This document shows, piece after piece, positions 46,801-56,643 of a stretch of DNA of 64,000 nt. Position numbers and translations under genes: made by a program. The notes beneath the pieces are model-generated. The model made no database searches, had not been told where the DNA came from, and saw nothing but the letters and a program-made list of their open reading frames with translations. The stretch is taken from contig NZ_LMUX01000021.1 in NCBI RefSeq assembly GCF_009765705.1, forward strand, positions 1,006,312-1,070,311. The letters are read 5' to 3'. The stretch's first letter is position 1. The number at the start of each line of letters is the position of its first letter. Origin of the DNA: Burkholderia sp. L27(2015). GTDB lineage: Bacteria; Pseudomonadota; Gammaproteobacteria; Burkholderiales; Burkholderiaceae.

Positions 46801-48405
46801 TTACTCGACCACCGGCGGTGTTTCAAACGTATGGAACGGCGGCGGGCTCGGCAACGTCCATTCCAGGCCCTCGGCACCATCCCACGGCTTGTCGCCCGCT
46901 TCCAGATGGTTCTCGGCGCCGCGATAAGCCGGCAGCGCGACCCAGAACAGGAAGTACACCTGCATCAAGCCGAACACGAACGCACCGATCGTCGCAACCT
47001 GATTGAAGTCGGTGAACTGCGCCGGATAATCGGCATAGCGACGCGGCATCCCGGCCAGACCAAGAAAGTGCATCGGGAAGAACGTCACGTTGAACGAGAT
47101 CAACGAACCCCAGAAGTGAATCTTGCCGCGCAGTTCGTTGTACATGAACCCGGTCCACTTCGGCGACCAGTAATACCAGCCGGCGAACAGCGCGAACAGA
47201 GAACCTGCCACCAGCACATAGTGGAAGTGCGCCACGATGTAATAGGTGCCGTGCAGCGCGATATCGAGCGGTGCAATCGCCAGGATCAGACCGGTAAAGC
47301 CACCCATCGTGAACACGAACAGAAAGCCAATTGCGAACAACATCGGCGTTTCGAAGGTCATGGAGCCGCGCCACATCGTCGCGATCCAATTGAACACCTT
47401 CACGCCGGTCGGCACGGCCACCAGCAGCGACGCGTACATGAAGAACAACTGGCCGGTCACCGGCATGCCGGTGACGAACATGTGGTGAGCCCACACCATG
47501 AACGACAGGATCGCGATCGACGACGTCGCGTACACCATGGAGCTATAGCCAAACAGCTTTTTGCGCGAGAACGCCGGAATCACCTGGGAGATAATGCCGA
47601 ACGCCGGCAAAATCATGATGTACACCTCAGGGTGACCGAAGAACCAGAATACGTGCTGATACAGAACCGGGTCGCCGCCACCTGCCGCATTGAAGAACGA
47701 GGTGCCGAAGTGGCGATCGAACAACAGCATGGTGATCGCGCCTGCCAGCACCGGCATCACGGCGATCAGCAGGAAGGCGGTGATCAGCCAGGTCCAGACG
47801 AACATCGGCATTTTCATCAACGTCATGCCGGGAGCGCGCAGGTTAAGGATGGTCACGACGATGTTGATCGAGCCCATGATCGACGAAGCGCCGAGAATGT
47901 GGATCGCGAAAATACCCAGGTCCATGCCCGGGCCCATTTGCACCGACAGCGGCGCATAGAGCGTCCAGCCCGCAGCGGTGGCGCCGCCGGGTGAAAACAG
48001 TGAAACCACCAGCAGGAACGCGGCCGGCGGGAGCAGCCAGAAGCTCAGGTTGTTCATGCGCGCGAACGCCATGTCCGGCGCGCCGATTTGCAGCGGAACC
48101 ATCCAGTTCGCGAAGCCGACGAAGGCCGGCATGATCGCACCGAAGATCATGATCAGCCCGTGCAGGGTCGTCATCTGGTTAAAGAACTCGGGACGCACGA
48201 TCTGCAGGCCCGGCTGGAACAATTCGGTACGGATAATCAGCGCCATCACACCGCCCACCATAAACATGGTGAACGAGAAAATCAGGTAGAGCGTACCGAT
48301 GTCCTTGTGATTGGTGGCATATAGCCAGCGCCGCCAGCCTTGCGGATAACCGTGCGCGTGATCGTGATCGTGACCCACCACGTGATCGTGCGAGACCGTC
48401 GACAT
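46801..48405 (-). CDS. ctaD: Cytochrome c oxidase subunit I
   Basis: 534 residues, twelve membrane helices. CuB/haem ligands are in FWFFGHPEVYIMILPAFG and MVWAHHMFVTG; the distal haem histidine is in YYIVAHFHYVLV. Reduces oxygen and pumps protons. Preceded by ctaC on the same strand with a 97-base gap that shows no gene. Confidence 0.97.
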   Translation of the reverse strand: MSTVSHDHVVGHDHDHAHGYPQGWRRWLYATNHKDIGTLYLIFSFTMFMVGGVMALIIRTELFQPGLQIVRPEFFNQMTTLHGLIMIFGAIMPAFVGFANWMVPLQIGAPDMAFARMNNLSFWLLPPAAFLLVVSLFSPGGATAAGWTLYAPLSVQMGPGMDLGIFAIHILGASSIMGSINIVVTILNLRAPGMTLMKMPMFVWTWLITAFLLIAVMPVLAGAITMLLFDRHFGTSFFNAAGGGDPVLYQHVFWFFGHPEVYIMILPAFGIISQVIPAFSRKKLFGYSSMVYATSSIAILSFMVWAHHMFVTGMPVTGQLFFMYASLLVAVPTGVKVFNWIATMWRGSMTFETPMLFAIGFLFVFTMGGFTGLILAIAPLDIALHGTYYIVAHFHYVLVAGSLFALFAGWYYWSPKWTGFMYNELRGKIHFWGSLISFNVTFFPMHFLGLAGMPRRYADYPAQFTDFNQVATIGAFVFGLMQVYFLFWVALPAYRGAENHLEAGDKPWDGAEGLEWTLPSPPPFHTFETPPVVE

Positions 48406-48502
48406 AACCCCTCTCCTTACGCTTGACTACGATGCCCGCAGGAATGCGCGGGCAAATCTTTTAATTCGCACACCGGGCGCAGCCTCGCGCCCGAAGCAAC
48501 TC

Positions 48503-49741
48503 TCAGCTGGCGACCTTGCTGCTCTCGACAGGCGCCGGGCTGGCCGCCTGTTTTTGGCCGCCTGGCAGCGTCTTGCCGTCACGCGCGGCGCCGACCACGC
48601 CGGGCTGTACAGTCTGGCCGGTGTGATTACCCCACGAATTACGAATATAGGTGACCACCGAGGCAATCTCGAGATCGCTCAAGTCAGTGCCCCAAGCCGG
48701 CATCTGGCCCTTGCCGTGCAACACGATATTGATGTTGTCCGAGACCGGGCCGTTCACGATGTGATCGCCATCCAGCGCCGGAAAGGGCCCGACGCCCTTG
48801 CCGTTTGCCTGATGGCAGGCGACGCAGTTGCTCATATAAACTTTCTGGCCGTTCGCAATCAGCTCGGCGTGCGAGTAGTCGCCCGTGTGGGCCGCAGTAG
48901 CGGCGCCTGCCGCCAGGGCCGCGGATTGCGTCGTCTTGACCCATGCCGCGTAGTCGCCCTCAGACAGTACGTCCACCACCACAGGCATGAACGCATGTTC
49001 CTTGCCGCACAGCTCGGTGCAGAAGCCACGGAAGGTGCCAACCTGCTCGGCCTTGAACCAGGTATCGCGCACGAAACCGGGAATCGCATCCTGCTTGACG
49101 CCGAACGCCGGCACATACCACGAGTGCACCACGTCGGCCGCGGTCGTAATGATGCGGATTTTTTTACCGACCGGCACCACCAGCGGGTGGTCGACTTCCT
49201 GCAAATAGGTATCGGTGATCGGTGCGCGGCCATCTATTTCGGCTCGCGGTGTCGACAACGAGGAAATGAACGAAATGCCTTCGCCCGGCCCTTTGATGTA
49301 GTCGTAGCCCCACTTCCACTGATAGCCCGTCACTTTGACGGTCAGGTCGGCGTTCGCGGTGTCTTTCATCGCGACCACGGAACGGGTCGCTGGCACGGCC
49401 ATCGCAATCACGATCAGCAGCGGCACGGCGGTCCAGAGGATTTCAACCGTGGTGCTTTCATGAAAATTGGCCGCTTTGTATCCTTTCGACTTGCGGTGCG
49501 CAAAAATCGAATAAAACATCACGCCGAACACGCCGACAAAAATCACCAGGCAAATCAGCAACATCGCCGTGTGCAGGTCGTAAAGCTCCTGAGCGATATG
49601 GGTCACCGGCGGTTGGAAATTCAGCTCATTAACGGCCGGCCCTCCGGGACTATCCTTGACGTCGACGGCATACGCCCCGCCCGCCATCAGCAGGCCACCG
49701 ATCGCCAGCCCGCCCGCCAGGGCTCGCTTGATTGATTTCAT
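48503..49741 (-). CDS. ctaC: Cytochrome c oxidase subunit II with fused cytochrome c domain
   Basis: 412 residues. Signal peptide, two membrane helices, cupredoxin domain with the CuA ligands in CTELCGKEHAFMPV, then a C-terminal cytochrome c domain (CVACHQANGKGVGPFPAL; methionine in GQMPAWG). The start at 49741 follows AAGGA; an in-frame ATG at 49765 is the alternative. Takes electrons from cytochrome c. First gene of the oxidase operon. Confidence 0.96.
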   Translation of the reverse strand: MKSIKRALAGGLAIGGLLMAGGAYAVDVKDSPGGPAVNELNFQPPVTHIAQELYDLHTAMLLICLVIFVGVFGVMFYSIFAHRKSKGYKAANFHESTTVEILWTAVPLLIVIAMAVPATRSVVAMKDTANADLTVKVTGYQWKWGYDYIKGPGEGISFISSLSTPRAEIDGRAPITDTYLQEVDHPLVVPVGKKIRIITTAADVVHSWYVPAFGVKQDAIPGFVRDTWFKAEQVGTFRGFCTELCGKEHAFMPVVVDVLSEGDYAAWVKTTQSAALAAGAATAAHTGDYSHAELIANGQKVYMSNCVACHQANGKGVGPFPALDGDHIVNGPVSDNINIVLHGKGQMPAWGTDLSDLEIASVVTYIRNSWGNHTGQTVQPGVVGAARDGKTLPGGQKQAASPAPVESSKVAS

Positions 49742-49813
49742 AGCTTCCTTACCCAAATTAACCATTCAGACTCGAGCCTGCCCGGTGGCGCCGGTCAGGC
49801 TCGGACGCATGCC

Positions 49814-50311
49814 TCAGGAACAACGCCGCAGCCATACGCGCAACTCAGCTGCAAACTGAGCACGCCGCTCAAGCGCAAGATGTTGTCCAATCTCAATCTT
49901 TTTACCCGAAACGTGCAGCGTGATCGGCTCGGACTCGCGTCCCCATTTGCCGCTTACCACCGGCCCCGCCTCGACCCGAACCCACCGCGGGTTCAATTCA
50001 TGTTGTGTCACCCGCTCCGCCGACCGCGTCTCGATCAGCAAACGATGAGGCCGCAACTGGATGCGCTCGTAATCGACCGCATGCCGCGCATAGATCACGA
50101 ACGCCACCCCGACCGCAACCACTTCCAACCCGGAAAAAATCAACACCATCCAGGCCCCGGTCAATGCAACAGTCACTGCCAAACCGAGCGAAAACACCGC
50201 AATCGCCAGATAAAAACCCACAAATTGCCGCGGGGTTGCAGAGCAATTTCGCCTGAGCAACCAATCTTTCGCCAACACCTCGGCATCCTCGTGGTATTTG
50301 CCCGGCTCCAT
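49814..50311 (-). CDS. DUF2244 domain membrane protein
   Basis: 165 residues. Two adjacent membrane helices (FVGFYLAIAVFSLGLAVTVA and WMVLIFSGLEVVAVGVAFVI) and a soluble C-terminal part with ITLHVSGKKIEIGQHL. The family is often next to cox genes and may aid integral membrane assembly; function unknown. The start at 50311 has a strong GGAGG site upstream, better than an in-frame start at 50341. Confidence 0.88.
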   Translation of the reverse strand: MEPGKYHEDAEVLAKDWLLRRNCSATPRQFVGFYLAIAVFSLGLAVTVALTGAWMVLIFSGLEVVAVGVAFVIYARHAVDYERIQLRPHRLLIETRSAERVTQHELNPRWVRVEAGPVVSGKWGRESEPITLHVSGKKIEIGQHLALERRAQFAAELRVWLRRCS

Positions 50312-50614
50312 CACCCCCTCCTGCAGTGTCTGGCAACGCATGCCGTTTCAGGCTAGCCAGCAACGAACAGAGATAGACTCGCCAGCATAACCCGAAAGCC
50401 CCGGCATTATAGGCGGGAAGCCCAACGGCCACAAGCAAGCGCGGCCGTTAGACACAACGGTTTCGAACATTTTGCGACATCGGCGGCCTATCGTGCACTC
50501 AATTTTAAACTTTCATTAAGACGATGCGTCACCGCAGCGGCGTTTATGCGCATTTGCAGCGTCCTTTGCCTGCTCATTTGCTTACTTCATTTGCCTGATT
50601 CGTTTGCTCACCGT
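50312..50614. repeat. 300-base gap with a 12-13 bp degenerate array (about 50550-50605)
   Basis: Between the DUF2244 gene and the 3' end of bioC the motif TTTGC recurs every 12-13 bases (ATTTGCAGCG, CTTTGCCTGCTC, ATTTGCTTACTTC, ATTTGCCTGATTC, GTTTGCTCACC). No gene is seen in the rest of the gap. Confidence 0.65.
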
Positions 50615-51598
50615 TCAATTCATTCCCTTGAGCGGTTTGATCATGCCAGCGCCCCGGCCAATTTCGTCGGGACGGATCACGCTATAGCCTTGCGGCGTGG
50701 TCTTGACCTGCGCTTTCCACGCATGCCCATAAATTACCTCGAACGTGAGCGCGATGGTGCCATCCGCACGCCGCTGCGATTCAAGTGAGGCAATTTGTCG
50801 CGCCAGCGCGGCGCGCCCACCCAGGCCAACCGGCCCCATTCCCCGGCGCGGCTCGCCGCCCCAGCGCCGCACGTCCCGCAGCAATGCTTCGGCGCTGCGA
50901 TACGTCACGGTCAGAATTTCGGCATCCATGACCGGCGTCTCGAAGCCACTCGCCACCAGCATGTCGCCAAAATCATGCATATCGACAAAACTCAGCGTCG
51001 CATCGGGATTCCCGTTCGCGCGTAATTCGCGCAAGGTGTCCGGCCCCAATGTACTGAACATCAGCAAACCACCCACCTTCAGCGCGCGCTGCCACTCTGG
51101 AAAAATCTGATCCGGGGTCGCGTGCCATTGCAAGGCTAGATTGGACCACAGCAGATCGAACGCGCCGCCGGCGAACGGCAGTCGACCGTAATCGCCTTGC
51201 ACTACGCTCGTCGTACTGGATTCGGCGCCCATCGCGGCTCGCAACCCTTGCGGCAACATGCGGCGCCAGCCGATCGGTGCGATATCCCCGCGCGCCAACT
51301 GCGCCATGCGCCCTGACAGATCGAGTCCAAACACCGATGCGCCGGGGTAGCGCTCGCGCAGCCGCGGCAAGTCGGCGCCCGGCCCGCAGCCGGCATCCAG
51401 CACCCGCGCCGGCTGCAACTTGATGTAGTCGAGCCGCTCGTGCATGCGCTGCGCAATTTCGCGCGGCAAAAATTCGACCTCGTGAAAGCTCGCAGCACGC
51501 CGATCGAAAATCTTTTCGAGGCGTTCGATTTCAGCGCCTGGGCGCCCTGATTCTGCGGAATTAGACAACGTGACTACCTGTCGCTCGGATGGTTGCAA
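50615..51598 (-). CDS. bioC: BioC-like SAM-dependent methyltransferase
   Basis: 327 residues. ARVLDAGCGPGADLPRLRER is the SAM site; LLWSNLALQWHATPDQIFPE and GGLLMFSTLGPDTLRELR are typical of BioC, which methylates malonyl-ACP to start pimelate synthesis for biotin. It has a C-terminal extension beyond the enteric enzyme and no biotin genes next to it, so the exact role is likely but not certain. Divergent from comF. Confidence 0.85.
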   Translation of the reverse strand: MQPSERQVVTLSNSAESGRPGAEIERLEKIFDRRAASFHEVEFLPREIAQRMHERLDYIKLQPARVLDAGCGPGADLPRLRERYPGASVFGLDLSGRMAQLARGDIAPIGWRRMLPQGLRAAMGAESSTTSVVQGDYGRLPFAGGAFDLLWSNLALQWHATPDQIFPEWQRALKVGGLLMFSTLGPDTLRELRANGNPDATLSFVDMHDFGDMLVASGFETPVMDAEILTVTYRSAEALLRDVRRWGGEPRRGMGPVGLGGRAALARQIASLESQRRADGTIALTFEVIYGHAWKAQVKTTPQGYSVIRPDEIGRGAGMIKPLKGMN

Positions 51599-51667
51599 AG
51601 TATACTCGTTAGCCTCGATTTAATCAGTCAAACGCGCAGACTAACGCGCAGCACCTGCCCCGCCGCC

Positions 51668-52522
51668 ATGACGCAAATGCCACTCCAGCCGGTATCGAAA
51701 TGTGCGCTTGCACTTGGGCACCTACGTAGCCTGAATTTTCTTTCGTCCGTTACCGGCGTGAACCTGCGCACAGCCTGGCCGGCGCTGCTTCGCGTCGCGC
51801 TGCAGAACCGCTGCTTTTTATGCGGCAATATGTCGCACCTGGAAATTTGCCGCGATTGCGAGCTGGAAGCGCTTGAGGACACGCTCGACGACGCACCGCG
51901 CTGCGCGTGCTGCGCGCTTACCCTCGCGGGGATCGAGGACCCATCACAGCGATGCAGCCGTTGCGTGGTCGAGCCGCCGGCGTTCGACGCCACACTGGCC
52001 TTTGCCGACTACAGCGCGCCGTACGACTCGCTGGCGCTCGCCCTGAAATTCTCCGCGCGCCTGAACCTGGCCGGCTGGTTTGCACGCAAGCTCGCCCAGT
52101 TGGCTCATTATGCGGACGTACAACCCGATCTCATCATCCCGGTGCCGCTCGCACGCAGCCGGCTCGCTCAGCGCGGGTTCAACCAAGCATGGGAAGTCGC
52201 GCGCGTGCTGGGGCGTCTACTGGATGCGAATGCATCGGCCACCATCGTCACGCGCACTCGGAGCACCTTGCCGCAGTCGGCACTCGCCGATGTCCAAAGT
52301 CGTCGCGACAATGTGCAAGACGCGTTCTCGGTCGCTCGATACCAAGGATTTTTCGGGCGCAAGCGCATCCGGAGTCTGGACGGCCTTCATCTGGCCGTGG
52401 TAGATGACGTAATGACCTCAGGCGCCACGCTCAATGCACTCGCGCAGCAACTCAAACAAGCCGGTGCGGCCCGGGTTACCAACCTGGTTGCGCTACGTAC
52501 ACCAGCCGCATACTCCCGCTAA
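51668..52522 (+). CDS. ComF-family phosphoribosyltransferase
   Basis: 284 residues. N-terminal zinc-finger-like cysteines (CFLCGNMSHLEICRDC, CACCALTL, CSRC), then a PRTase domain with [19 protein letters not shown]. ComF is needed for natural transformation in some bacteria; proteobacterial members (GntX) are less defined. The stop lies in the first unit of a 16-bp duplication. Followed by trmL. Confidence 0.9.
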   Translation: MTQMPLQPVSKCALALGHLRSLNFLSSVTGVNLRTAWPALLRVALQNRCFLCGNMSHLEICRDCELEALEDTLDDAPRCACCALTLAGIEDPSQRCSRCVVEPPAFDATLAFADYSAPYDSLALALKFSARLNLAGWFARKLAQLAHYADVQPDLIIPVPLARSRLAQRGFNQAWEVARVLGRLLDANASATIVTRTRSTLPQSALADVQSRRDNVQDAFSVARYQGFFGRKRIRSLDGLHLAVVDDVMTSGATLNALAQQLKQAGAARVTNLVALRTPAAYSR

Positions 52523-52549
52523 ATACCGCGATTGCTAAATACCGCGATT
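52518..52549. repeat. Perfect 16-bp tandem duplication over the comF stop codon
   Basis: GCTAAATACCGCGATT occurs at 52518-52533 and again at 52534-52549 without a mismatch. The first copy contains the last base of the final comF codon and its TAA. Confidence 0.9.
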
Positions 52550-52569
52550 GCCTAAACCCGAAGGAAACT

Positions 52570-53040
52570 ATGTTCAATGTCGTTCTGGTCGAACCTGAAA
52601 TTCCGCCGAACACCGGCAATGTGATTCGCCTGTGCGCGAATACCGGCGCGCGCTTGCACCTTATCGAGCCGCTCGGCTTTCCGTTGGACGACGCAAAGTT
52701 GCGCCGTGCCGGGCTCGACTATCACGAGTACGCCGCCATGATAGTGCACTCAAACTGGACAGCTTTTCTCGATACCGAAAAGCCCGATCGACAGCGTATG
52801 TTCGCCTTTACGACCCGCGGCGCCAGCGGTTTTTACGAGCAGAAATTCGAGCCGGGCGACTGGTTTATATTTGGTGCCGAGACACGAGGGCTGGCCGCCG
52901 AGGTACTCGACGAATTCGACGGCACACGCCGCGTGAGGCTACCGATGCGACCGGAAAACCGCAGCTTGAATCTGTCCAACACGGTCGCCGTGGTGGTATT
53001 CGAAGCGTGGCGGCAACAGGGGTTTGCGGGGGGAAGTTGA
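52570..53040 (+). CDS. trmL: tRNA (cytidine(34)-2'-O)-methyltransferase
   Basis: 156 residues, SPOUT fold. MFNVVLVEPEIPPNTGNVIR opens the family; FIFGAETRGLAAEVL and LPMRPENRSLNLSNTVAVVV form the knotted SAM site. Modifies the wobble base of tRNA-Leu isoacceptors. AAGGAAA precedes the ATG. Converges on gpsA. Confidence 0.95.
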   Translation: MFNVVLVEPEIPPNTGNVIRLCANTGARLHLIEPLGFPLDDAKLRRAGLDYHEYAAMIVHSNWTAFLDTEKPDRQRMFAFTTRGASGFYEQKFEPGDWFIFGAETRGLAAEVLDEFDGTRRVRLPMRPENRSLNLSNTVAVVVFEAWRQQGFAGGS

Positions 53041-53051
53041 GAGTGCGTCGT

Positions 53052-54053
53052 TCAGCTTTCCGCGCGGGCGTCGCGGCGCAATAATGCGCCCACCGCGGCA
53101 CGCGGTGTTCGGCCGTCGAACAGTACCGAGCAAACCGCTTCGGTAATCGGCACCTCGACCTTGCAGTGCTGCGCAATCTCCAACACCGCGCGAGCGCAAA
53201 GCACCCCTTCGGCCACATGCCCAAGGTGGTTCAGAATCTGCGCGAGCGTCTGGCCGCCGGCCAGTTGCATGCCGACCGTGCGATTGCGCGACAGGTCGCC
53301 GGTCGCGGTCAGGATCAGGTCGCCTAGCCCGGTCAGGCCGGTGAAGGTTTCGGCGCTACCGCCCAGCGCAACGCCGAGCCGCGTCATTTCGGCGAGGCCA
53401 CGCGTAATCAACGCTGCCCGCGCGTTCAAGCCCAGGCCCAGGCCATCGGCGATACCGGTGGCAATCGCAAGCACATTCTTTACCGCGCCGCCCACCTCGA
53501 CACCGACCACGTCCTCTCCCGTGTAGATGCGCATCGCGCCGTGATGGAACGCCTGCACGGTCAAATCGCGGCAAAGCTGCGAACTACTGGCGACGGTCAG
53601 CGCCGCAGGTAAGCCGGCTGCGACTTCGCGCGCGAAACTCGGTCCCGACAAAGCGCCGCATCCGAGATGATCCGGCAACACGTCGGCCACGACCTGGTGC
53701 GGCAACAAGCGGGTATCGGCTTCAAATCCTTTGCACAACCAGACCATTTGCGCGGGCACTCGACCGGCGGCACGTATCGCTTCGCACAAGCCACGCAAGC
53801 CGGCAACCGGAGCTGCGAGCACACACAGCGCGCGCTCGCCGCTGGCATGTTCGAGCGCGGCCGCGAAGTCCGTCTCGAAACGCAATTTCGCGTGGAGCGG
53901 GACCCCGGGCAGATACGCCGAATTTTCATGATCGAGCGCGAGCCGCTGCACCAGGCGCGCATCACGCGCCCAAAGCAGGGTATCGTGCCGCCCGGCGAGG
54001 TGGCTGGCCAGCGCCGTACCCCATGCGCCGGCACCGAGAACGGCGACTTTCAT
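53052..54053 (-). CDS. gpsA: NAD(P)H-dependent glycerol-3-phosphate dehydrogenase
   Basis: 333 residues. [19 protein letters not shown] is the Rossmann start; [20 protein letters not shown] and [20 protein letters not shown] (catalytic lysine) are diagnostic. Makes sn-glycerol 3-phosphate for phospholipids. Downstream of secB by 21 bases, as in many proteobacteria. Confidence 0.97.
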   Translation of the reverse strand: MKVAVLGAGAWGTALASHLAGRHDTLLWARDARLVQRLALDHENSAYLPGVPLHAKLRFETDFAAALEHASGERALCVLAAPVAGLRGLCEAIRAAGRVPAQMVWLCKGFEADTRLLPHQVVADVLPDHLGCGALSGPSFAREVAAGLPAALTVASSSQLCRDLTVQAFHHGAMRIYTGEDVVGVEVGGAVKNVLAIATGIADGLGLGLNARAALITRGLAEMTRLGVALGGSAETFTGLTGLGDLILTATGDLSRNRTVGMQLAGGQTLAQILNHLGHVAEGVLCARAVLEIAQHCKVEVPITEAVCSVLFDGRTPRAAVGALLRRDARAES

Positions 54054-54074
54054 CCCTGGCTAACGCGATTGCGC

Positions 54075-54575
54075 TTAATGCTGAGTCGGAGCGCTATCGG
54101 CCACGATGATGCCAGGATCATTGCTGGCGGCGCCGTTTTGCGCGGCAAACTGCGCTTGACGTTGCTCGTACAGCGCCTGGAAGTTGATTTCCGCCAGATG
54201 GATCGGCGGGAAGCCGGCACGCGTCACCATGTCGGCGATATTGGCGCGCAGGTACGGGAAAATGATGGTCGGGCAGGCAATGCCCAGCAACGGATCGATT
54301 TGATCGTTCGGGATATTGCGAATGTCGAAAATACCCGCTTGCTTGGCTTCGATCAGGAAGGCGATCTTATCCTTGACCTTGGCGGTCACGGTGCCCGTTA
54401 CGACGCCCTCGAACACACCATCGGCGAGGCGTTCGGCCTTGACGTCAACTTCCACTTCGACCGACGGCATTTCGGTTTCGAGGAAAATTCCTGGGGAATT
54501 CGGCTGCTCAAGCGACGCATCCTTTAGATAAACGCGCTGGATGTTGAAGTACGGCTCAGTGTTGACGTCTGACAT
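54075..54575 (-). CDS. secB: Protein-export chaperone SecB
   Basis: 166 residues. [20 protein letters not shown] and the later [20 protein letters not shown] and [15 protein letters not shown] segments are SecB hallmarks. Holds precursors unfolded for SecA. In a grxC-secB-gpsA run with a rhodanese gene upstream. Confidence 0.97.
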   Translation of the reverse strand: MSDVNTEPYFNIQRVYLKDASLEQPNSPGIFLETEMPSVEVEVDVKAERLADGVFEGVVTGTVTAKVKDKIAFLIEAKQAGIFDIRNIPNDQIDPLLGIACPTIIFPYLRANIADMVTRAGFPPIHLAEINFQALYEQRQAQFAAQNGAASNDPGIIVADSAPTQH

Positions 54576-54782
54576 GGGGAAAGATTCCTAAGAACAGCGA
54601 AGCGCCGCTCGGCACTCGGGCACCGGCAGCAAAAAAATAATTGGATACTGGCTCGAACACATCGCCGAACACCCAAACACGATTAACACCTTTTCGAACT
54701 GACCGATCAGGCCAAGTCAGGCAACGAGGGGCGGGCAACGGGCCACGCCACAGCTCAGGTGACCGGGTTCAGGCAAGCGGAT

Positions 54783-55049
54783 TCAAGCAACTTCTTCCAG
54801 CATCAGTTGCAAACCGCCCTTGCGATCCAGCGCCGACAGATCGTCGTACCCACCGATATGGGTTTCGCCAATAAAAACCTGTGGCACGGTACGACGCCCG
54901 GTGCGCGTCATCATTTCGGCGCGGCGGGCCGGATCTTTGTCGATGAGAACTTTTTCGACATGCTCAACGCCCCGCGACTTCAACAAGCGCTCGGCCATGA
55001 CGCAATACGGGCACACCTGCGTGCTGTACATCACCACTTTGTTCATCAT
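54783..55049 (-). CDS. grxC: Glutaredoxin 3
   Basis: 88 residues. MYSTQVCPYCVMAERLLKSR has the dithiol CPYC; TVPQVFIGETHIGGYDDL supplies the cis-proline and glutathione site. Start at 55049 or 55046 (tandem ATGs), overlapping the stop of the rhodanese gene. The 207-base gap to secB shows only loose repeats (GGCAA-like). Confidence 0.96.
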   Translation of the reverse strand: MMNKVVMYSTQVCPYCVMAERLLKSRGVEHVEKVLIDKDPARRAEMMTRTGRRTVPQVFIGETHIGGYDDLSALDRKGGLQLMLEEVA

Positions 55050-55498
55050 GCTGTTCCCTCCCTAACGACGGGCATGCCCGCCTGATGCCAGGCGCCCAGA
55101 CCGCCCTGCAAAATATAAGTTTCCGTATAGCCGGCGCTTTCCAGCAGCGCCTGCGCCTTCTGTGCTCGCTGACCGGTTTGGCAGATTAGCAAAAGCGGCG
55201 TTTTCTTGTTCTTGTTGACTTGGGCGGCTTTCGTTCCCAGTTCCTCCAACGCGAAATGGCGCGCCTGGGGCAGGTGCCCCGCAGCGAATTCGGCAGCGGT
55301 ACGCACATCGACGATCACGGCGTTTCGCCGGTTGATCAACACGGTAGCGTCTGCGGCCGAGATGCCGCGCCCTTTGCGCAATGCCGGCCACAGCAGCAAT
55401 GCTCCGGAGATCAGGGCAATTGCGATTAAAACAAGGTTGATGTAGTCGGTGAAAAACGTCACGGAAAAACCGCCAAAGGTAGGTTGGAATCCAATCAT
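55046..55498 (-). CDS. Membrane-anchored rhodanese-like protein
   Basis: 150 residues. One N-terminal membrane helix ([19 protein letters not shown]) then a rhodanese domain ([19 protein letters not shown]) with the active-site cysteine in [13 protein letters not shown]. Sulphur transfer or thiol role inferred. The gene order rhodanese-grxC-secB-gpsA is common in proteobacteria (YibN-like). Confidence 0.92.
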   Translation of the reverse strand: MIGFQPTFGGFSVTFFTDYINLVLIAIALISGALLLWPALRKGRGISAADATVLINRRNAVIVDVRTAAEFAAGHLPQARHFALEELGTKAAQVNKNKKTPLLLICQTGQRAQKAQALLESAGYTETYILQGGLGAWHQAGMPVVREGTA

Positions 55499-55660
55499 TA
55501 TAAAATACTCCCTGTTGCGATGCGGAATTGCATTTTTGAGGCCGGCCAAAAAGCGGTGTTTGGGTCGCTCAGTTGCGTCACTTATTTGGGCCGCTTGCTT
55601 GGCCCGCCTCAGGCCTTCCGTTTTTCGCTTGCCGGTTTTACCACTCTTTCGAAGCTAACC

Positions 55661-56407
55661 ATGTACAAACTTGTGCTTATCCGCCACGGCGAATCGACCT
55701 GGAACAAGGAAAACCGCTTCACAGGCTGGGTCGACGTCGACCTGACCGAGAAAGGCGCCATCGAGGCTTATCAAGCCGGCGTGCTGCTCAAGGAAGCCGG
55801 TTTTACCTTCGACATTGCCTATACCTCGGTCCTCAAGCGCGCAGTTCGCACGCTGTGGCAGGTGCAGGACGCGATGGACCTGATGTGGCTGCCGGTGGTG
55901 CACTCGTGGCGCCTGAACGAGCGCAGCTACGGCGCGCTGGCCGGCCTGAACAAGGCGGAAACGGCGGCCAAATATGGCGAGGAGCAAGTGCTGGTGTGGC
56001 GCCGCAGCTATGACACGCCGCCCCCGGCGCTGGACGCTGACGATGAACGCGCACCTTACGGGGATCCACGCTACGCCAAAGTGCCGCGCGAGCAGTTGCC
56101 GTTGACCGAGTGCCTGAAGGACACCGTGGCCCGGGTGCTGCCGATATGGAATGAATCGATCGCGCCGGCCATCAAGGCGGGCAAACGCGTGGTGGTCTCG
56201 GCTCACGGCAATTCGCTGCGCGCGCTGATCAAGTATCTCGACAATATCGCCGATAGCGACATCGTCGGCCTTAACGTACCCAACGGCATCCCGCTCGTCT
56301 ACGAACTCGATGCCGACCTGAAGCCGATCAAGAGTGGTTACCTGGGCGACCCGGCCGCGATCGCCGCGGCGCAGGCCGCCGTGGCGAAACAGGGAAAAGT
56401 CGGCTGA
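55661..56407 (+). CDS. gpmA: 2,3-bisphosphoglycerate-dependent phosphoglycerate mutase
   Basis: 248 residues. [20 protein letters not shown] has the phosphorylated histidine; [12 protein letters not shown] and [14 protein letters not shown] complete the site. Interconverts 3- and 2-phosphoglycerate. The ATG at 55661 gives the usual N-terminus; an upstream in-frame start at 55484 is not conserved. Confidence 0.97.
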   Translation: MYKLVLIRHGESTWNKENRFTGWVDVDLTEKGAIEAYQAGVLLKEAGFTFDIAYTSVLKRAVRTLWQVQDAMDLMWLPVVHSWRLNERSYGALAGLNKAETAAKYGEEQVLVWRRSYDTPPPALDADDERAPYGDPRYAKVPREQLPLTECLKDTVARVLPIWNESIAPAIKAGKRVVVSAHGNSLRALIKYLDNIADSDIVGLNVPNGIPLVYELDADLKPIKSGYLGDPAAIAAAQAAVAKQGKVG

Positions 56408-56588
56408 TCCTGGTTCAGCGTCCGGTCCCGACCGCTTCCCAGTTTTTTGGAGCGTAGATATTTCGAGCCTGGCTCGAACCTCGCCGCAAAGTCGCTGTCG
56501 AAGCGGTCTGAGACTGCAACCGCATAACGAATGTTACGATCGAAAAAGATCTCGATCGGTCTTATTCCGTTAAAAAAATCAAAACAGT

Positions 56589-56594
56589 TATACT
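56589..56594 (+). promoter_or_regulatory. Candidate -10 box for ctpA
   Basis: TATACT about 50 bases before the ATG, in an AT-rich part of the 236-base gap after gpmA. No good -35 hexamer is seen. The rest of the gap shows no supported gene. Confidence 0.3.
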
Positions 56595-56643
56595 CATAGA
56601 ACCTTCGCTTGCGAGTTGACGAGAGCCACACATTAACTGATCT

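Noticed and set aside
46783-47994. 403-codon open frame on the plus strand opposite ctaD
   Set aside because: Histidine/arginine/glutamine-rich translation typical of an antisense shadow of a high-GC gene; ctaD on the other strand is certain.
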